Source of the DNA: Anaerolentibacter hominis | GTDB lineage: Bacteria; Bacillota; Clostridia; Lachnospirales; Lachnospiraceae | DNA length: 64,000 bases | Assembly: GCF_032380675.1 (NCBI RefSeq) | Contig: NZ_JAWDIX010000001.1 | Coordinates: 1,798,001-1,862,000, forward strand | Direction: 5' to 3' | In this document: piece by piece, positions 9,439 to 18,852 of the stretch | Layout of the letters: each line of letters opens with the position of its first letter | Numbering within the stretch: position 1 is the stretch's first letter | Made by a program: the position numbers and the translations under genes | Notes under the pieces: model-generated | The model's database searches: none | What the model was told of the DNA's origin: nothing | What the model saw: the letters and a program-made list of their open reading frames with translations, nothing else

Positions 9439-10968
9439 TTAGTCTGTTTTATCCCGCACGTCCAGGTAGTAATGCTCCGTATTCAGATCCAGCGTTACTT
9501 TCTCAATTCCATTTTCCAGATCAAACCCAAAAGTCTGCGCTGTAATCTCCACATTTTCACTGTGTCGTATTTCTGCTGTCTGGTTGGTAAAATCAAGTCT
9601 GGAACCCAGAGTTGTTACCATATCAAAGCCCCGGACTCCTATCTTGTCGGAACCGCTGCCTCCGAAATCAAAGCTGGGCTCCTTCTTAAGCTCTGCCTTC
9701 ACCTCAACACTTTCTCCGGCTGGTATGGTGATATCCAGCGTCAGATAGCAGATCCGCTTATGAATACTGGTTTCCGCTATAATATCCTCCAACATTCCTG
9801 TCTGGTACCGCTCAGCCTCCCGTTCTCCGCCGGTGCCGTACATGGCAAAGAAACGGCATACTTCTCCATAATACAGCTCAAAAGGCACCGAGCCGCCGCC
9901 TTCGTACTGTTCCAGGTATTCCCCGGTAAGATTCCGCAGCAATTCTCCCAGTGTGGTTTCATACCTGGCTACGTCGGCGGATACTCCTTCCATCTCTTCT
10001 CCCTTTTCACAGCCGCCGTCCTGATAACCCTGCAGCTTATAGTCTCCGATATCCTCCCCCAGGACGACCAGATAGCGGTCCCGGCCATAGTCGCTGCGTC
10101 CCGGCTCTGCTATAAAATAACTTCGTCTGGCAAACTGACTCTCTTCATCCCACTCTGCCCCGTTAAATCCATAGGTAAGAATCTTGGTTTTATCATAATC
10201 CATGGAAAATTCTATGGCAAGGGTAGGGGCCTCACCGGAATCCATGCCGGCAGACGTATCCGACAGCCGGTATACGATCACCTTCTGATCCAGTACCGGC
10301 GGATCTGAAAATGCAGTCCGCTCATACTCACCATTTTCCAGCAGGGCCTTATAATCCTCCCAGGAACCGGGCATCTCAAGATTCAGTGAACTGCCCTCAT
10401 CCTCCGGCTCTCCCGTCCCGGTAAACCCTCCGCTGTAAGGACCTGCATATAGAACAGTATCCTGTACCTTCCCGTCAACAGAAATAACAGGCTTATTCAT
10501 TTCTCTGAAATTTCCGGCAAAAGGATAGAGTAACGTTACCGTTTTATCTTCCTCCGTCTCATTTGTCAAACTATAATCGTCAGACACCGGTATCTTCCAC
10601 AGCCGTTGTTCCTCCCCTGACTTTGACTGCGTGAAATCAAAAACCAGATTTCGTTCTGCTGTAATCCCATCTGTCTGCTTCGTAAGGGTTAATGGAAATA
10701 CCGGCCCGGCATAGGACATAAATCCTGTATTGCCATTGCTCCCGCCTCCCTCGGCTCCGTCCTGGGCAGGCGGATTACCCGCTCCGTTTCGGCTGAGCAG
10801 ATGCAGCCCTGTACCCGCCGCCGTAACCACTAGCGCAAATACAGCCGCAATCACGGCCCATTTCCTCCACATGGTTTGAAAGGGCTGCAGCTTTGTAGTC
10901 AATGCCTCTTCAATCAAATCCTCCCGAACGTCCGTTATCGCATCATATATTTTTTCCTGCTGCCTCAT
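9439..10968 (-). CDS. Membrane-anchored partner of the ECF sigma factor (putative anti-sigma)
   Basis: 509 residues. A short cytoplasmic N-terminus of about 30 residues precedes one membrane segment near 33-56 (WAVIAAVFALVVTAAGTGL). The rest is predicted to be outside the cell, beginning with a Gly/Asn-rich linker. The start overlaps the stop of the sigma gene as ATGA, so the two are translationally coupled. This arrangement fits an anti-sigma or signal sensor for the adjacent ECF factor. The extracellular part has several beta-rich stretches but no domain I recognise. Confidence 0.7.
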   Translation of the reverse strand: MRQQEKIYDAITDVREDLIEEALTTKLQPFQTMWRKWAVIAAVFALVVTAAGTGLHLLSRNGAGNPPAQDGAEGGGSNGNTGFMSYAGPVFPLTLTKQTDGITAERNLVFDFTQSKSGEEQRLWKIPVSDDYSLTNETEEDKTVTLLYPFAGNFREMNKPVISVDGKVQDTVLYAGPYSGGFTGTGEPEDEGSSLNLEMPGSWEDYKALLENGEYERTAFSDPPVLDQKVIVYRLSDTSAGMDSGEAPTLAIEFSMDYDKTKILTYGFNGAEWDEESQFARRSYFIAEPGRSDYGRDRYLVVLGEDIGDYKLQGYQDGGCEKGEEMEGVSADVARYETTLGELLRNLTGEYLEQYEGGGSVPFELYYGEVCRFFAMYGTGGEREAERYQTGMLEDIIAETSIHKRICYLTLDITIPAGESVEVKAELKKEPSFDFGGSGSDKIGVRGFDMVTTLGSRLDFTNQTAEIRHSENVEITAQTFGFDLENGIEKVTLDLNTEHYYLDVRDKTD

Positions 10969-11522
10969 AGAGTTATCCCCTCCTGTTCCAGGGCTGTGCG
11001 AAGGCTGTTCCTGAGCCGGTATAACTTCTGCGCCATTTTACCCGGCGTCACGGAACACTCTGCCGCCAGATCTTTCACTGCGTCTCCATTCCAGTAACGT
11101 CTTAAAAACAATACTCTCTCCTGCACCGTAAGGCCGTCCAGCCAGCTGTTAATCAGCTTTGCCAGTTCTTTCACTTCAACCGCCTGCTCCACATTCTGCC
11201 CTGAGGGAATACAATCACCCAATTCAGACATCAGCTCCGTCATACCGTCAAAGCGTTTTTTCGCTCGGTTCATCCGAAAACGGCTGATAGAGAGATTGCG
11301 CACAATTCTTCCCAGATACGCTCTCAAGGAATCCGGTTTCTTCGGCGGCATGGTATTCCATGCCCTGTGCCAGGTATCGTTGATACATTCCTCACTGTCC
11401 TCATGGCTGGAAAGAATGTTGAATGCAAGCTTTCGTAAGAAGCCGCCGTATTTTAAGTTCGACTGTGCTATCGCTTCCTCGTTTCGTTCCCAATACAGCG
11501 CTATAATCAAGCCATCTTCCAC
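10965..11522 (-). CDS. ECF-type RNA polymerase sigma factor
   Basis: 185 residues. Sigma region 2 is seen around residues 40-82 (SEECINDTWHRAWN, then SLRAYLGRIVRNLSISRFR) and region 4 around 128-180 (LTVQERVLFLRRYWNG, then a helix-turn-helix ending in KLYRLRNSLRTAL). Length and layout are typical of ECF factors. It is the first gene of a two-gene operon with its membrane-anchored partner. Targets are unknown; I found no clear autoregulated promoter. Confidence 0.9.
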   Translation of the reverse strand: MEDGLIIALYWERNEEAIAQSNLKYGGFLRKLAFNILSSHEDSEECINDTWHRAWNTMPPKKPDSLRAYLGRIVRNLSISRFRMNRAKKRFDGMTELMSELGDCIPSGQNVEQAVEVKELAKLINSWLDGLTVQERVLFLRRYWNGDAVKDLAAECSVTPGKMAQKLYRLRNSLRTALEQEGITL

Positions 11523-11734
11523 ATCTTCTCCCCCTTTCTCGCAAATTCATTTACTCCTTCATCTATATAGACGCAAATGGAACAGAGATATCTGCTCTAA
11601 GTAAAATATTTTTCCGAGAATCCATCCACAGCAGAAAAAAACAAGGCGGTACAGCAAAATCCGCTGCACCAGCCACATTTCATTCCAACAGTTAAGCTGC
11701 CTTTATTCTAAAATATAGTTAAGGAGAATGTCAA

Positions 11735-11766
11735 ACCAGAAAAGGGAGGACTGATTACAGTCCTCC
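11735..11766 (-). terminator. Terminator overlapping a stop codon
   Basis: GGAGGACTG/CAGTCCTCC stem on the minus strand, formed partly by the last codons of the membrane protein gene, followed by CTTTTCTGGTTT. Confidence 0.7.
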
Positions 11767-12414
11767 GATCAGATAGGAAAGCACTCTTGTATTCTGAAGA
11801 AGAAAAGCCGCTGCAGCCGCTGCGCCGGCCGTAATCCCCAGCCGCTTCCACCCTCTGCAGGTGACAGCAAGAACAGCAACGGCACAAATCAATTCCGTAG
11901 GATAGCTGGGATACAAATACCAGAAGCCAAAGGACAGCCCCTGCTGCAAAAGCAAACCGGCGGGAAGGGCCGCCGCCAAAACAGAAAACCACCCTTCTCC
12001 CCTTCCAAACCACGCAAACCAGGCAAGTGCCGGAGATGCAAGCGCAATCATTCCCCAGTGCAGGAAATAATATCTTGGGAAAAATCCGAATAACTTCGTA
12101 GTATAAAAATAGTAGGCAAGGAGCATCCCTGCAAAAAACAGAAACACATAGAGTGCCGCTCTCCCCGGCGATTTCGAATAAAGAGCAATCAGTTCTGCCA
12201 GCAATACCCAGACCCCAATCCGGGAAAACACATTGCCAAGCCAGGCCAGAGCATAATTCAAAATAGAACCATCATAAGAAACTGTGTCCAGGAACTTGGC
12301 GGCAAGGCCCAGCAGAACACCAATGACAAAAAACAAAACGCTCATCCCGATCAGCCCCGGGAAACCACCCCGGGCCGGCTCCCTCCGCCGGAACCCAGAA
12401 AGCCACTCAGCCAT
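11755..12414 (-). CDS. Multi-pass membrane protein, unknown function
   Basis: 219 residues from the ATG at 12414 after GAAGGGG; a longer frame to 12468 has no better site. Six to seven hydrophobic segments are visible, the first near 23-45 (LIGMSVLFFVIGVLLGLAA) and the last near the C-terminus with a run of alanines. It lies 95 bases after the ABC operon's lipoprotein-like gene on the same strand and could be its last gene, though a purine-rich repeat separates them. No family recognised. Confidence 0.65.
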   Translation of the reverse strand: MAEWLSGFRRREPARGGFPGLIGMSVLFFVIGVLLGLAAKFLDTVSYDGSILNYALAWLGNVFSRIGVWVLLAELIALYSKSPGRAALYVFLFFAGMLLAYYFYTTKLFGFFPRYYFLHWGMIALASPALAWFAWFGRGEGWFSVLAAALPAGLLLQQGLSFGFWYLYPSYPTELICAVAVLAVTCRGWKRLGITAGAAAAAAFLLQNTRVLSYLIGGL

Positions 12415-12482
12415 CCAAAACACCCCTTCATTTCTATTTTTCACCTGCGGCTTCACTGCAATTATCACTACCCATCCATTCT

Positions 12483-12535
12483 TCCTTTTCGTTCTTCATT
12501 ATTCCCTCTTCACTTTTCATTGCCTCTCACAAACT
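12483..12535 (-). repeat. Purine-rich dispersed repeat, copy 1
   Basis: The minus strand reads as imperfect GAATAATGAAGAACGAAAAGG-type units. Similar runs occur at about 28128-28172 and 29715-29805. Confidence 0.5.
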
Positions 12536-14003
12536 CCATCGTCCCCATCCGTCCATAGTTCCCCTGGGACGTGCGGAATGTCCATTTCACGCCTCCAAGC
12601 GTTCCGCTCTTTTTTGTCATGGAGGTGTCAAGGTCCAATAGGAATTTCCCGGCATCTGCCTCATCCACGCCCCAGTCTTTCAGGAAATTAGCTATAGTGG
12701 GGATTTCTCTCTCCCGGAACAGCTTTCTGGGTTCAGTGTCGGCATAAGAATTCATGCTGAAGAAATTCAGGTTGATCTGTCTCATTTCCCCGTTCTGATA
12801 ATATATTTTAGCCTGCTTCGCTATTTCATTGCTTAAATATCCGTTTGTCGGGCCCTGCAGTTCCAGGCAGTCATAGATTCCGCCCGCCTGACTGGTGTAT
12901 ACAAGCCAGCCATCCTCTATCTTTTCCGGAATGATGTGCGCGTATTCCGCTCTCATCCAGCAGTCCGGATTGTAAAATCGGATCGAAAATTCCTGTTCAT
13001 TGTAGATAAACAACACCTCGTTGATCACAATGGCATCCGATAACCGGTAATAGTAGTTTTTATTTTCAGATGGATAGTCCCTGTATTCATCTGATTTTTC
13101 CACCTTCTGCATCCACTCTTTCAGTCCCTGAAAACCAGCCTTATCCAGGCGGTCAACCAGATCAGAATCCGCTATGGTCAGCTTCCGGTCATAATTTATG
13201 AACTGTCCGTGGATATCGCACGCAGCTACCTCCGCATATTCATTATACGGTTCAAAGGAAACATGCTCATAATCTCCCCAGTTGTAATGCTCACATAGTT
13301 CTTTGTTCTCAAAGGTACTCTCTTCTTCTCCATTGATAGCGCCTATAAAATTATCCACATAGCAGCTGAAATCAAGACCCGATACATAGTTTCCGACCAT
13401 AGTCTCCGCCGTTGTGAGCCCGCCTTCCACTACAGTTGTCTCTGCTTCACTTTCCTCTGGTTCTCTTGGAAGTTCCTGAGCTTCCCCCTCCGGTACCGTG
13501 ATTGCCGCGGCATCCCAGGTTGTGCCGGTTACATCTGTGGGCTCACCCGTCTGGATCGGATCATAATTAAAATTGGGTCTTGGCATAATCATTTCCAGTA
13601 TAGTGCTGCCCTTACCGTTCTGGATTAACTGCTGTATTTCTTTTAAGATCTCATCCCTTTCGCCGGTGGACAGATCAATATATCCGGCCGGGTAATTCAT
13701 ATAGGGTGCTTCCTTAGAACCCAGCACGGCCTCATAGACCGCCGCCAGCTGTTCTGCCATCTTGTCGTTGAGCACCATGTTATCATAGATATCCTGGACT
13801 GGATTGCTGTACTCTTTCTCCCGTATCGAATCTATCTGGCTTTCATCGGCCAGAAATCCGCTGCCCTTTTTTTCATCGGAGGCAGAGGCAGAGAATACTT
13901 TGCTTCCATTGACCACGGAGCCGGAAAAATACCGTGCAAAGAAGATCAGTAAAATCACACCGGCGCCCAGCAGCCCAATCAGAAATTTCCTATATTTTTC
14001 CAT
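12510..14003 (-). CDS. Membrane-anchored extracellular protein in the ABC exporter operon
   Basis: 497 residues. One N-terminal membrane anchor (about 7-23, FLIGLLGAGVILLIFFA) is followed by a large predicted extracellular region with an acidic Pro/Glu/Thr-rich linker near 165-195. The start has AAGGAGGAG and overlaps the end of the second permease gene by 14 bases. The C-terminal half (about 215-490) looks globular, rich in Tyr, Asp and Glu. No known family. Operon position suggests an accessory factor of the exporter. Confidence 0.75.
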   Translation of the reverse strand: MEKYRKFLIGLLGAGVILLIFFARYFSGSVVNGSKVFSASASDEKKGSGFLADESQIDSIREKEYSNPVQDIYDNMVLNDKMAEQLAAVYEAVLGSKEAPYMNYPAGYIDLSTGERDEILKEIQQLIQNGKGSTILEMIMPRPNFNYDPIQTGEPTDVTGTTWDAAAITVPEGEAQELPREPEESEAETTVVEGGLTTAETMVGNYVSGLDFSCYVDNFIGAINGEEESTFENKELCEHYNWGDYEHVSFEPYNEYAEVAACDIHGQFINYDRKLTIADSDLVDRLDKAGFQGLKEWMQKVEKSDEYRDYPSENKNYYYRLSDAIVINEVLFIYNEQEFSIRFYNPDCWMRAEYAHIIPEKIEDGWLVYTSQAGGIYDCLELQGPTNGYLSNEIAKQAKIYYQNGEMRQINLNFFSMNSYADTEPRKLFREREIPTIANFLKDWGVDEADAGKFLLDLDTSMTKKSGTLGGVKWTFRTSQGNYGRMGTMEFVRGNEK

Positions 14004-15165
14004 TCTCTTTTCTCCTCCTTCCCATTCCGATAAAACGGTTCAAACAGGCGTATATACACAGAGAAACCAACACCACACCGCACATAAGCGGCCAAAATCC
14101 ATATCTTCCGCTGTTATAAACCCGGGTTACAAACAGTCCGCAGGAGACGCTGAATATAAGCTGAAATGCCCGGTTCAGCCACTTCTTCCGGAAAATACCT
14201 TCGGAGGAAGCGTAGGTTTTTTCATAGAAGAGACGGCTCAGTGCCCAGCATACCACAATTAAAATAATCAGCATTAAAAATTTCGGGACCATATCCGTCA
14301 GGCTCCAGAATGCGATATACTTCTGGGAGGCAGAATCTGTTATATGGGTGCAGTCCCAGGCAAAGAATTTGGTGGGATTCATAAGCTTATTAATCACCTT
14401 TTCATACAAAGGGAAGACAAAACCGCCAAATCGTATACAGAGATTATTTATCGTATTGCCCAGAAACAGCGGGAACCAAAATACCAGAAAACTGACCGCT
14501 GCCGCCACAGGCATACTGTTGCTCATTGTCTGAAACAGCAGACAGATAAAATATACTGTTACGATAACCAGAAAGCACAGAAGCAGGGCGGCCGCCGTTG
14601 TCCGCATATTCTCATTTGCCGAGAATTCTTTAAAATACCCGGTCGTCAGGTTCAGCTTATTGATCCAGTTTGCATTCCGGTGCTGAACGAGCAGGACTCC
14701 CAGGGAATACAGGCCAAAGGCCGCTCCCAGCGTCAGAAGGCTGAACCGGATGCGGTTTTTAATCAGCATTTTCCTGGTCACTGGCAGTGAATATAGAAAG
14801 TCCTCCCCGCTGGGCAGTTTTTCCTCTGCGAATTCCACCGCCGCCAGCAGGAACGCCCCCAGCACAAAAAACATAGTGGTCATATAGAGGCTGCTGTAGA
14901 AGGCAATTCCGAAGATAGATCCACGTTCGCTGGTATTATAACTGTTGCTTAATAATCCATTAAAAGATATGAAATGATCGTTATACGGCCCGTAAGCATC
15001 CACCGGATTGAAGATTTCCTGAAAGTCGGACTCATAGTTGTTTCTCATCTGTTCCATTTTTACATCCAGTGCAAGCCAGGCAATCAGCCCGCAGCAGAGC
15101 AGCGCGAATGCCAGAATCTTCACTTTTTTCCACTCGTAGCGGACCAGACCTTTATTTTTTATCAT
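13990..15165 (-). CDS. ABC transporter permease, second subunit
   Basis: 391 residues after AAGGAGGGG. A first membrane segment lies near 17-32, followed by an extracellular loop, then five more segments in pairs, with LPVTRKMLIKNRIRF on the cytoplasmic side between the early ones. This is the layout of ABC-2-type permeases in YtrA-controlled exporters. It starts one base after the stop of the first permease, and overlaps the downstream gene by 14 bases, so the operon is tightly packed. The exported substrate is unknown; cell-envelope stress is typical for the family. Confidence 0.85.
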   Translation of the reverse strand: MIKNKGLVRYEWKKVKILAFALLCCGLIAWLALDVKMEQMRNNYESDFQEIFNPVDAYGPYNDHFISFNGLLSNSYNTSERGSIFGIAFYSSLYMTTMFFVLGAFLLAAVEFAEEKLPSGEDFLYSLPVTRKMLIKNRIRFSLLTLGAAFGLYSLGVLLVQHRNANWINKLNLTTGYFKEFSANENMRTTAAALLLCFLVIVTVYFICLLFQTMSNSMPVAAAVSFLVFWFPLFLGNTINNLCIRFGGFVFPLYEKVINKLMNPTKFFAWDCTHITDSASQKYIAFWSLTDMVPKFLMLIILIVVCWALSRLFYEKTYASSEGIFRKKWLNRAFQLIFSVSCGLFVTRVYNSGRYGFWPLMCGVVLVSLCIYACLNRFIGMGRRRKENGKI

Positions 15166-15166
15166 C

Positions 15167-16411
15167 CTATTCCCCTCCTTCCATCTCCGCCATCTTTTTC
15201 CACAGGAGTAAACTTCCGGTACCCAGCGCGCCGGAAATAAGCAGTATCACGCAGGCCCTGACCGGGTGGCTTTTAACCGGCCCCAAGTCAGTTGTGGTAT
15301 AGTACAGAGAAATCTCCTCCCGGTACATTCCGGTGCAGATCGTCCCCCGGTTTACAAAACGGCGGCTCGTGGATTTATCGCTGGAATAATTCATAGCATC
15401 TTTGTTATTTATTACAAAATCCAGGTATTCCTGGGATGTGACGTCCGCTTCCTTTCCGAAGCTTTCCCGGTACTCGGTGAGATAATCGTATTCATGGATC
15501 GAATAATACTCTTCAAACCGGTTTGAGATATAAGTGCTCTCATCGCTAATGAATATAACCAGGGCAAATAAAATACTAAGAACCGTGATGATAAACGGAA
15601 CCGGCAGCCTGTGCTGCAAAATGCGTTTTTTTCCCGCTAGTTCATTCTTCCCGATGCTGCCTGCCCCGACCCTTTGGAAGAACCAAATCAGGAAAATACA
15701 GCAAACCGCTGTGACGAGATAGAACAGCCAGTAATGGCTGCTTAATATTCCCAGATCCGCATACCCAAAGGAGGCCGCATTGCCTCTGATGACAGAAGGA
15801 AAATTCCGAAGCAGGGCAATCATGTTGGATAACCCCGAATAAAATCCCTGATACCCGCGATAGCCAAAATAAGCATAGAGGACCCGGTCCGCCTCTTTTA
15901 GCAGCGGGTTTGCCACGAAAAGCAGAACAGCAAAAGCACCTGCTGCCGCAACAAAATGATTGATCAGCGCAAAGAGCATAAACATGAAGGAAAAGAGCAC
16001 CATCTGCCAGAGCATTCTGCCAGCCATCGCAGCCAGGATTTCCGGAAATCCCACGGTTCCCCCAAGCAGCTGCAGGGATGCCAGCCCCGTATAGATGGCG
16101 TATACAGCCCCGAGCATTGTCAGTCCCGCTGTAAAGTAAGACCGGTATATCTCCTTCTTTGTTACAGGAAGGGAACACATAAATTCCCCCTCCGCTTTTC
16201 TACGGAACATCTGGAAAAAGAAAATTGTATAAAGCAGCATGGCAACTGTAACAATCCGGTCTGTCCGGTTTAAATTCGCTATAATCACATAACTTGATCC
16301 CTGCGCCAGATATTCTGGTTCCAGATGCATCCAAAATACTGCCACTGCCGCAACAAGGAGAATAAAATAGGAATACTGATGCAGCGCGGACCGTATCAAC
16401 CCCTTTTTCAT
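15167..16411 (-). CDS. ABC transporter permease, first subunit
   Basis: 414 residues with GGAGGAATAG before the ATG. Membrane segments are near 14-30 and 55-68, then four more up to about residue 240, with SLPVTKKEIYRSYF on the cytoplasmic side, and one final segment near 390. The loop between about 275 and 385 is long and hydrophilic, predicted extracytoplasmic. The SLPVTKKE/SLPVTRKM segment is shared with the neighbouring permease, so the two are probably paralogous halves of one transporter. The ATPase gene ends two bases upstream. Confidence 0.85.
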   Translation of the reverse strand: MKKGLIRSALHQYSYFILLVAAVAVFWMHLEPEYLAQGSSYVIIANLNRTDRIVTVAMLLYTIFFFQMFRRKAEGEFMCSLPVTKKEIYRSYFTAGLTMLGAVYAIYTGLASLQLLGGTVGFPEILAAMAGRMLWQMVLFSFMFMLFALINHFVAAAGAFAVLLFVANPLLKEADRVLYAYFGYRGYQGFYSGLSNMIALLRNFPSVIRGNAASFGYADLGILSSHYWLFYLVTAVCCIFLIWFFQRVGAGSIGKNELAGKKRILQHRLPVPFIITVLSILFALVIFISDESTYISNRFEEYYSIHEYDYLTEYRESFGKEADVTSQEYLDFVINNKDAMNYSSDKSTSRRFVNRGTICTGMYREEISLYYTTTDLGPVKSHPVRACVILLISGALGTGSLLLWKKMAEMEGGE

Positions 16412-16413
16412 AG

Positions 16414-17286
16414 CTATTCCTCCTTATTGGTGTAGATAAACATTTCTTCCAGCGTGATCGGTATTTCTTCCACCAGCACAGCCCCGTCTTCCTTCATCCG
16501 CGCCACCGCCGCATCATTCACCGATGGCAGCACCACCTGATAGATGCTTCCGCTGTTGCTGCAGTCGATCACATTATAATTTTTCATAAAGCCCGCGGGC
16601 ATCCCCTCCGGAAATACAACCTGCAGCTTTCGGATTTTCGTCTTTATTTCATCAATATCATCCTGATATTTTATTTTCCCGTTGTGTATAATCGAAACTG
16701 TGTCACAGATCTTTTCCAGCTCTGCCAGATGATGGGAGGAAATAAATACCGTCAGATTCCGCTCCTCTACTTCTGATACAATCAGATCCAGCACTTCCTT
16801 CTTGGCAATAGCGTCCAGGCCGGAGGTCGGTTCATCCAGGATCAGTATCTCCGGCCGCATGGCCAGATTCAGCATGATCGCCAGCCTCATCTTCTGTCCC
16901 TTGGACAGCTGGGCAATCCTCTTATCCACATCCAGATGGAATACCTTGTTGTAGTCATAAAACGCGTCTTCCTCAAATTTTGGATACATATCCTGATAAA
17001 AGCGGATCATCTGGTCTACCCGGTATGTGGGAAAATACTGATTGTAATCCGCCACATATCCGATCTTTTGCTTTACCTCCGGATTTTCAAAAACAGGCTC
17101 CCCTGCCATCCTTATTTCACCCTTATCCGCCTTATATATCCCTGTCATACACTTGATCAGTGTCGTTTTCCCTGAGCCATTCTCCCCGATTAATCCGTGC
17201 ACAGTGCCTTTTTCCACTGTAATGCTCACATCATCCACCGCCAGAAAATCATCATAGCTTTTTGAAACATTTTCAATCTGTATCAT
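16414..17286 (-). CDS. ABC transporter ATP-binding protein, YtrB-like
   Basis: 290 residues. Walker A GENGSGKTT is near 36-44, the signature is LSKGQKMRLAI near 137, Walker B LILDEPTSGLD near 158 and the switch histidine in SSHHLAE near 193. The C-terminal 70 residues are an extension common in this exporter class. It follows the GntR gene by 38 bases and precedes two permeases, matching the ytr-type order of regulator, ATPase, permeases. Regulation is likely by the upstream YtrA-like repressor. Confidence 0.92.
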   Translation of the reverse strand: MIQIENVSKSYDDFLAVDDVSITVEKGTVHGLIGENGSGKTTLIKCMTGIYKADKGEIRMAGEPVFENPEVKQKIGYVADYNQYFPTYRVDQMIRFYQDMYPKFEEDAFYDYNKVFHLDVDKRIAQLSKGQKMRLAIMLNLAMRPEILILDEPTSGLDAIAKKEVLDLIVSEVEERNLTVFISSHHLAELEKICDTVSIIHNGKIKYQDDIDEIKTKIRKLQVVFPEGMPAGFMKNYNVIDCSNSGSIYQVVLPSVNDAAVARMKEDGAVLVEEIPITLEEMFIYTNKEE

Positions 17287-17324
17287 AGATAAACCCCATC
17301 CTTTCTATTTCCCATACTTCGGTT

Positions 17325-17711
17325 TTATTCCAGGCTGTCGTACAGCTCCCTCACAATTTCCATCACATCTTCTCTGGATAAATCCATAAATTTCATAGCG
17401 ATGACCTGTGCTTTCAGGATCTCCCTGACCGTATTCATCTTATCTTCATCTACCTTGCCCTGGGGCTTGCTGCTGATAAAGGTTCCCTTGCCCCGAATGG
17501 TCACAATGATCTTCTGACGTTCCAGTTCCTGATAGGCCTTTGCCACCGTTCCCGGCGTGATCGACAGTGACAGGGCCAGTTTGCGTACTGAGGGTATCGC
17601 ATCACCCTCTTTCAAGTATCCTTTCAGCACATCTTCCTTGATATTGTCGATAATCTGTTCATAGATCGGCTTCCCTCCGGAAGCGTCAATGCGAATCACG
17701 GTCCTCACCAT
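17325..17711 (-). CDS. GntR-family repressor, YtrA subfamily
   Basis: 128 residues, the short length typical of the YtrA subfamily (HTH plus a small C-terminal dimerisation segment, no ligand-binding domain). Winged-helix signature: PIYEQIIDNIKEDVLKG, IPSVRKLALSLSITPGTVAKAYQELE and IRGKGTFIS. It is the first gene of the ABC exporter operon. A strong promoter and a dyad AGTGTA-TACACT lie just upstream, so autorepression is expected. The start is uncertain: ATG at 17711 or a GTG at 17708 or 17699. Confidence 0.9.
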   Translation of the reverse strand: MVRTVIRIDASGGKPIYEQIIDNIKEDVLKGYLKEGDAIPSVRKLALSLSITPGTVAKAYQELERQKIIVTIRGKGTFISSKPQGKVDEDKMNTVREILKAQVIAMKFMDLSREDVMEIVRELYDSLE

Positions 17712-17750
17712 CCTTTCAGCTGGATTTTTGCAGCGATCATATTTTTTATA

Positions 17751-17793
17751 AGTGTACTATCTGTATCAACTGTATCACTCTATATAATACACT
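17751..17793 (-). promoter_or_regulatory. YtrA-type operator of the ABC exporter operon
   Basis: AGTGTA at 17751 and TACACT at 17788 form an inverted pair; TGTATCAAC and TGTATCACT repeat between them. Known YtrA sites use AGTGTA-N-TACACT. The site lies at the predicted transcription start. Confidence 0.65.
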
Positions 17794-17796
17794 TTG

Positions 17797-17825
17797 ACTA
17801 TAACATTTGTGCGGGATTATGTCAA
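17797..17825 (-). promoter_or_regulatory. Sigma-A promoter of the YtrA/ABC operon
   Basis: On the minus strand: TTGACA (17825-17820), 17-base spacer, TATAGT (17802-17797). Confidence 0.8.
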
Positions 17826-17969
17826 CAGCATTGAGACTCAAATAAAAAAACGTTATACTGGAACTGATTCTTTTTCACAGTTTGAAAATAATGATGGGCA
17901 AGCTCTCATTTTATATAAAACTACGGCGAGGAAATTCTATTCGCTGCAACCTATAATCAAAGGAGACGA

Positions 17970-18815
17970 ATGATGGAAGGGATAGAACGTATGAACCGGG
18001 CGGTCGCTTTTATTGAAGAACATTTGACAGAAAAAATAGACTATGAGCAGCTGTCGGAAATTGCCGGCTGTCCGGTCTATTATTTTCAAAAGATTTTCTA
18101 TTATCTGGCAGGGCTCCCTCTCACGGAGTATATTCGCCGCAGGCGGATGTCCATGGCTGCGGTGGATTTAAAGAATCCGGATTCGAAGGTTCTGGATATC
18201 GCTCTGAAATATGGATACGAATCACCCACCGCATTTAACCGGGCCTTTCAGGGAATCCACGGGATTGCGCCCTCAGAGGTAAAAAAACCGGACGCAAGAC
18301 TGACTGCTTACCCGGCCGTTTCCTTTGCCTCCTGTGCCCGCGGCACAAGAGAACTGAAGTTTACGATTGAAACGAAGGAACCCTTCCGCCTGCTGGGAGT
18401 ATCCTGCCCTCTGCACAGGGATCTGGAAGTAAATTTCAGCAGGATACCTGGCGAATGGGATCAGGCTGCTGCCGACGGTACCCTGTCCAGGCTTCGGATG
18501 CTGAACGATCAGCATCCGAACGGACTCTTAGGGGTATGTATCCATCACGCGGACGACTGGCGCTATATGATTGCCGTCAGTTCCGGACAGGCTGGAAACA
18601 ACTGGGAGGAATGTCGGATTCCCTCTGCTGTCTGGGCCGTTTTTTCCGGTACCGGCACCAACCGTACTCTCCAGGAGCTGGAACAGCGTGTGATTACGGA
18701 ATGGCTCCCCTCATCCGGTTATCAGTATGCAGATATACCGGATATCGAGGTCTATCTCCAGGCCGACCCGTCCGAAACCGTCTATGAATACTGGCTTCCG
18801 GTTCAAAAAAAGTGA
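17970..18815 (+). CDS. AraC-family regulator with GyrI-like effector domain
   Basis: 281 residues after AAAGGAGACGA; either of two adjacent ATGs may be used. The N-terminal ~105 residues hold two AraC helix-turn-helices (LSEIAGCPVYYFQKIFYYLAG and ALKYGYESPTAFNRAFQGIHG, the latter followed by PSEV). From about 120 to 278 the sequence resembles a GyrI/BmrR-type small-molecule-binding domain ending in DIPDIEVYL. The class often senses drugs or aromatic compounds. It heads a rightward cluster with an SRPBCC protein and a nitroreductase that it may control. Confidence 0.85.
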   Translation: MMEGIERMNRAVAFIEEHLTEKIDYEQLSEIAGCPVYYFQKIFYYLAGLPLTEYIRRRRMSMAAVDLKNPDSKVLDIALKYGYESPTAFNRAFQGIHGIAPSEVKKPDARLTAYPAVSFASCARGTRELKFTIETKEPFRLLGVSCPLHRDLEVNFSRIPGEWDQAAADGTLSRLRMLNDQHPNGLLGVCIHHADDWRYMIAVSSGQAGNNWEECRIPSAVWAVFSGTGTNRTLQELEQRVITEWLPSSGYQYADIPDIEVYLQADPSETVYEYWLPVQKK

Positions 18816-18852
18816 TCCGGATTGGCACGGATGAAAGGATGTTAGAAGAAAA

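Noticed and set aside
9358..10308. 316-residue plus-strand protein
   Set aside because: Antisense to the well-supported sigma-factor partner gene and without a start signal.
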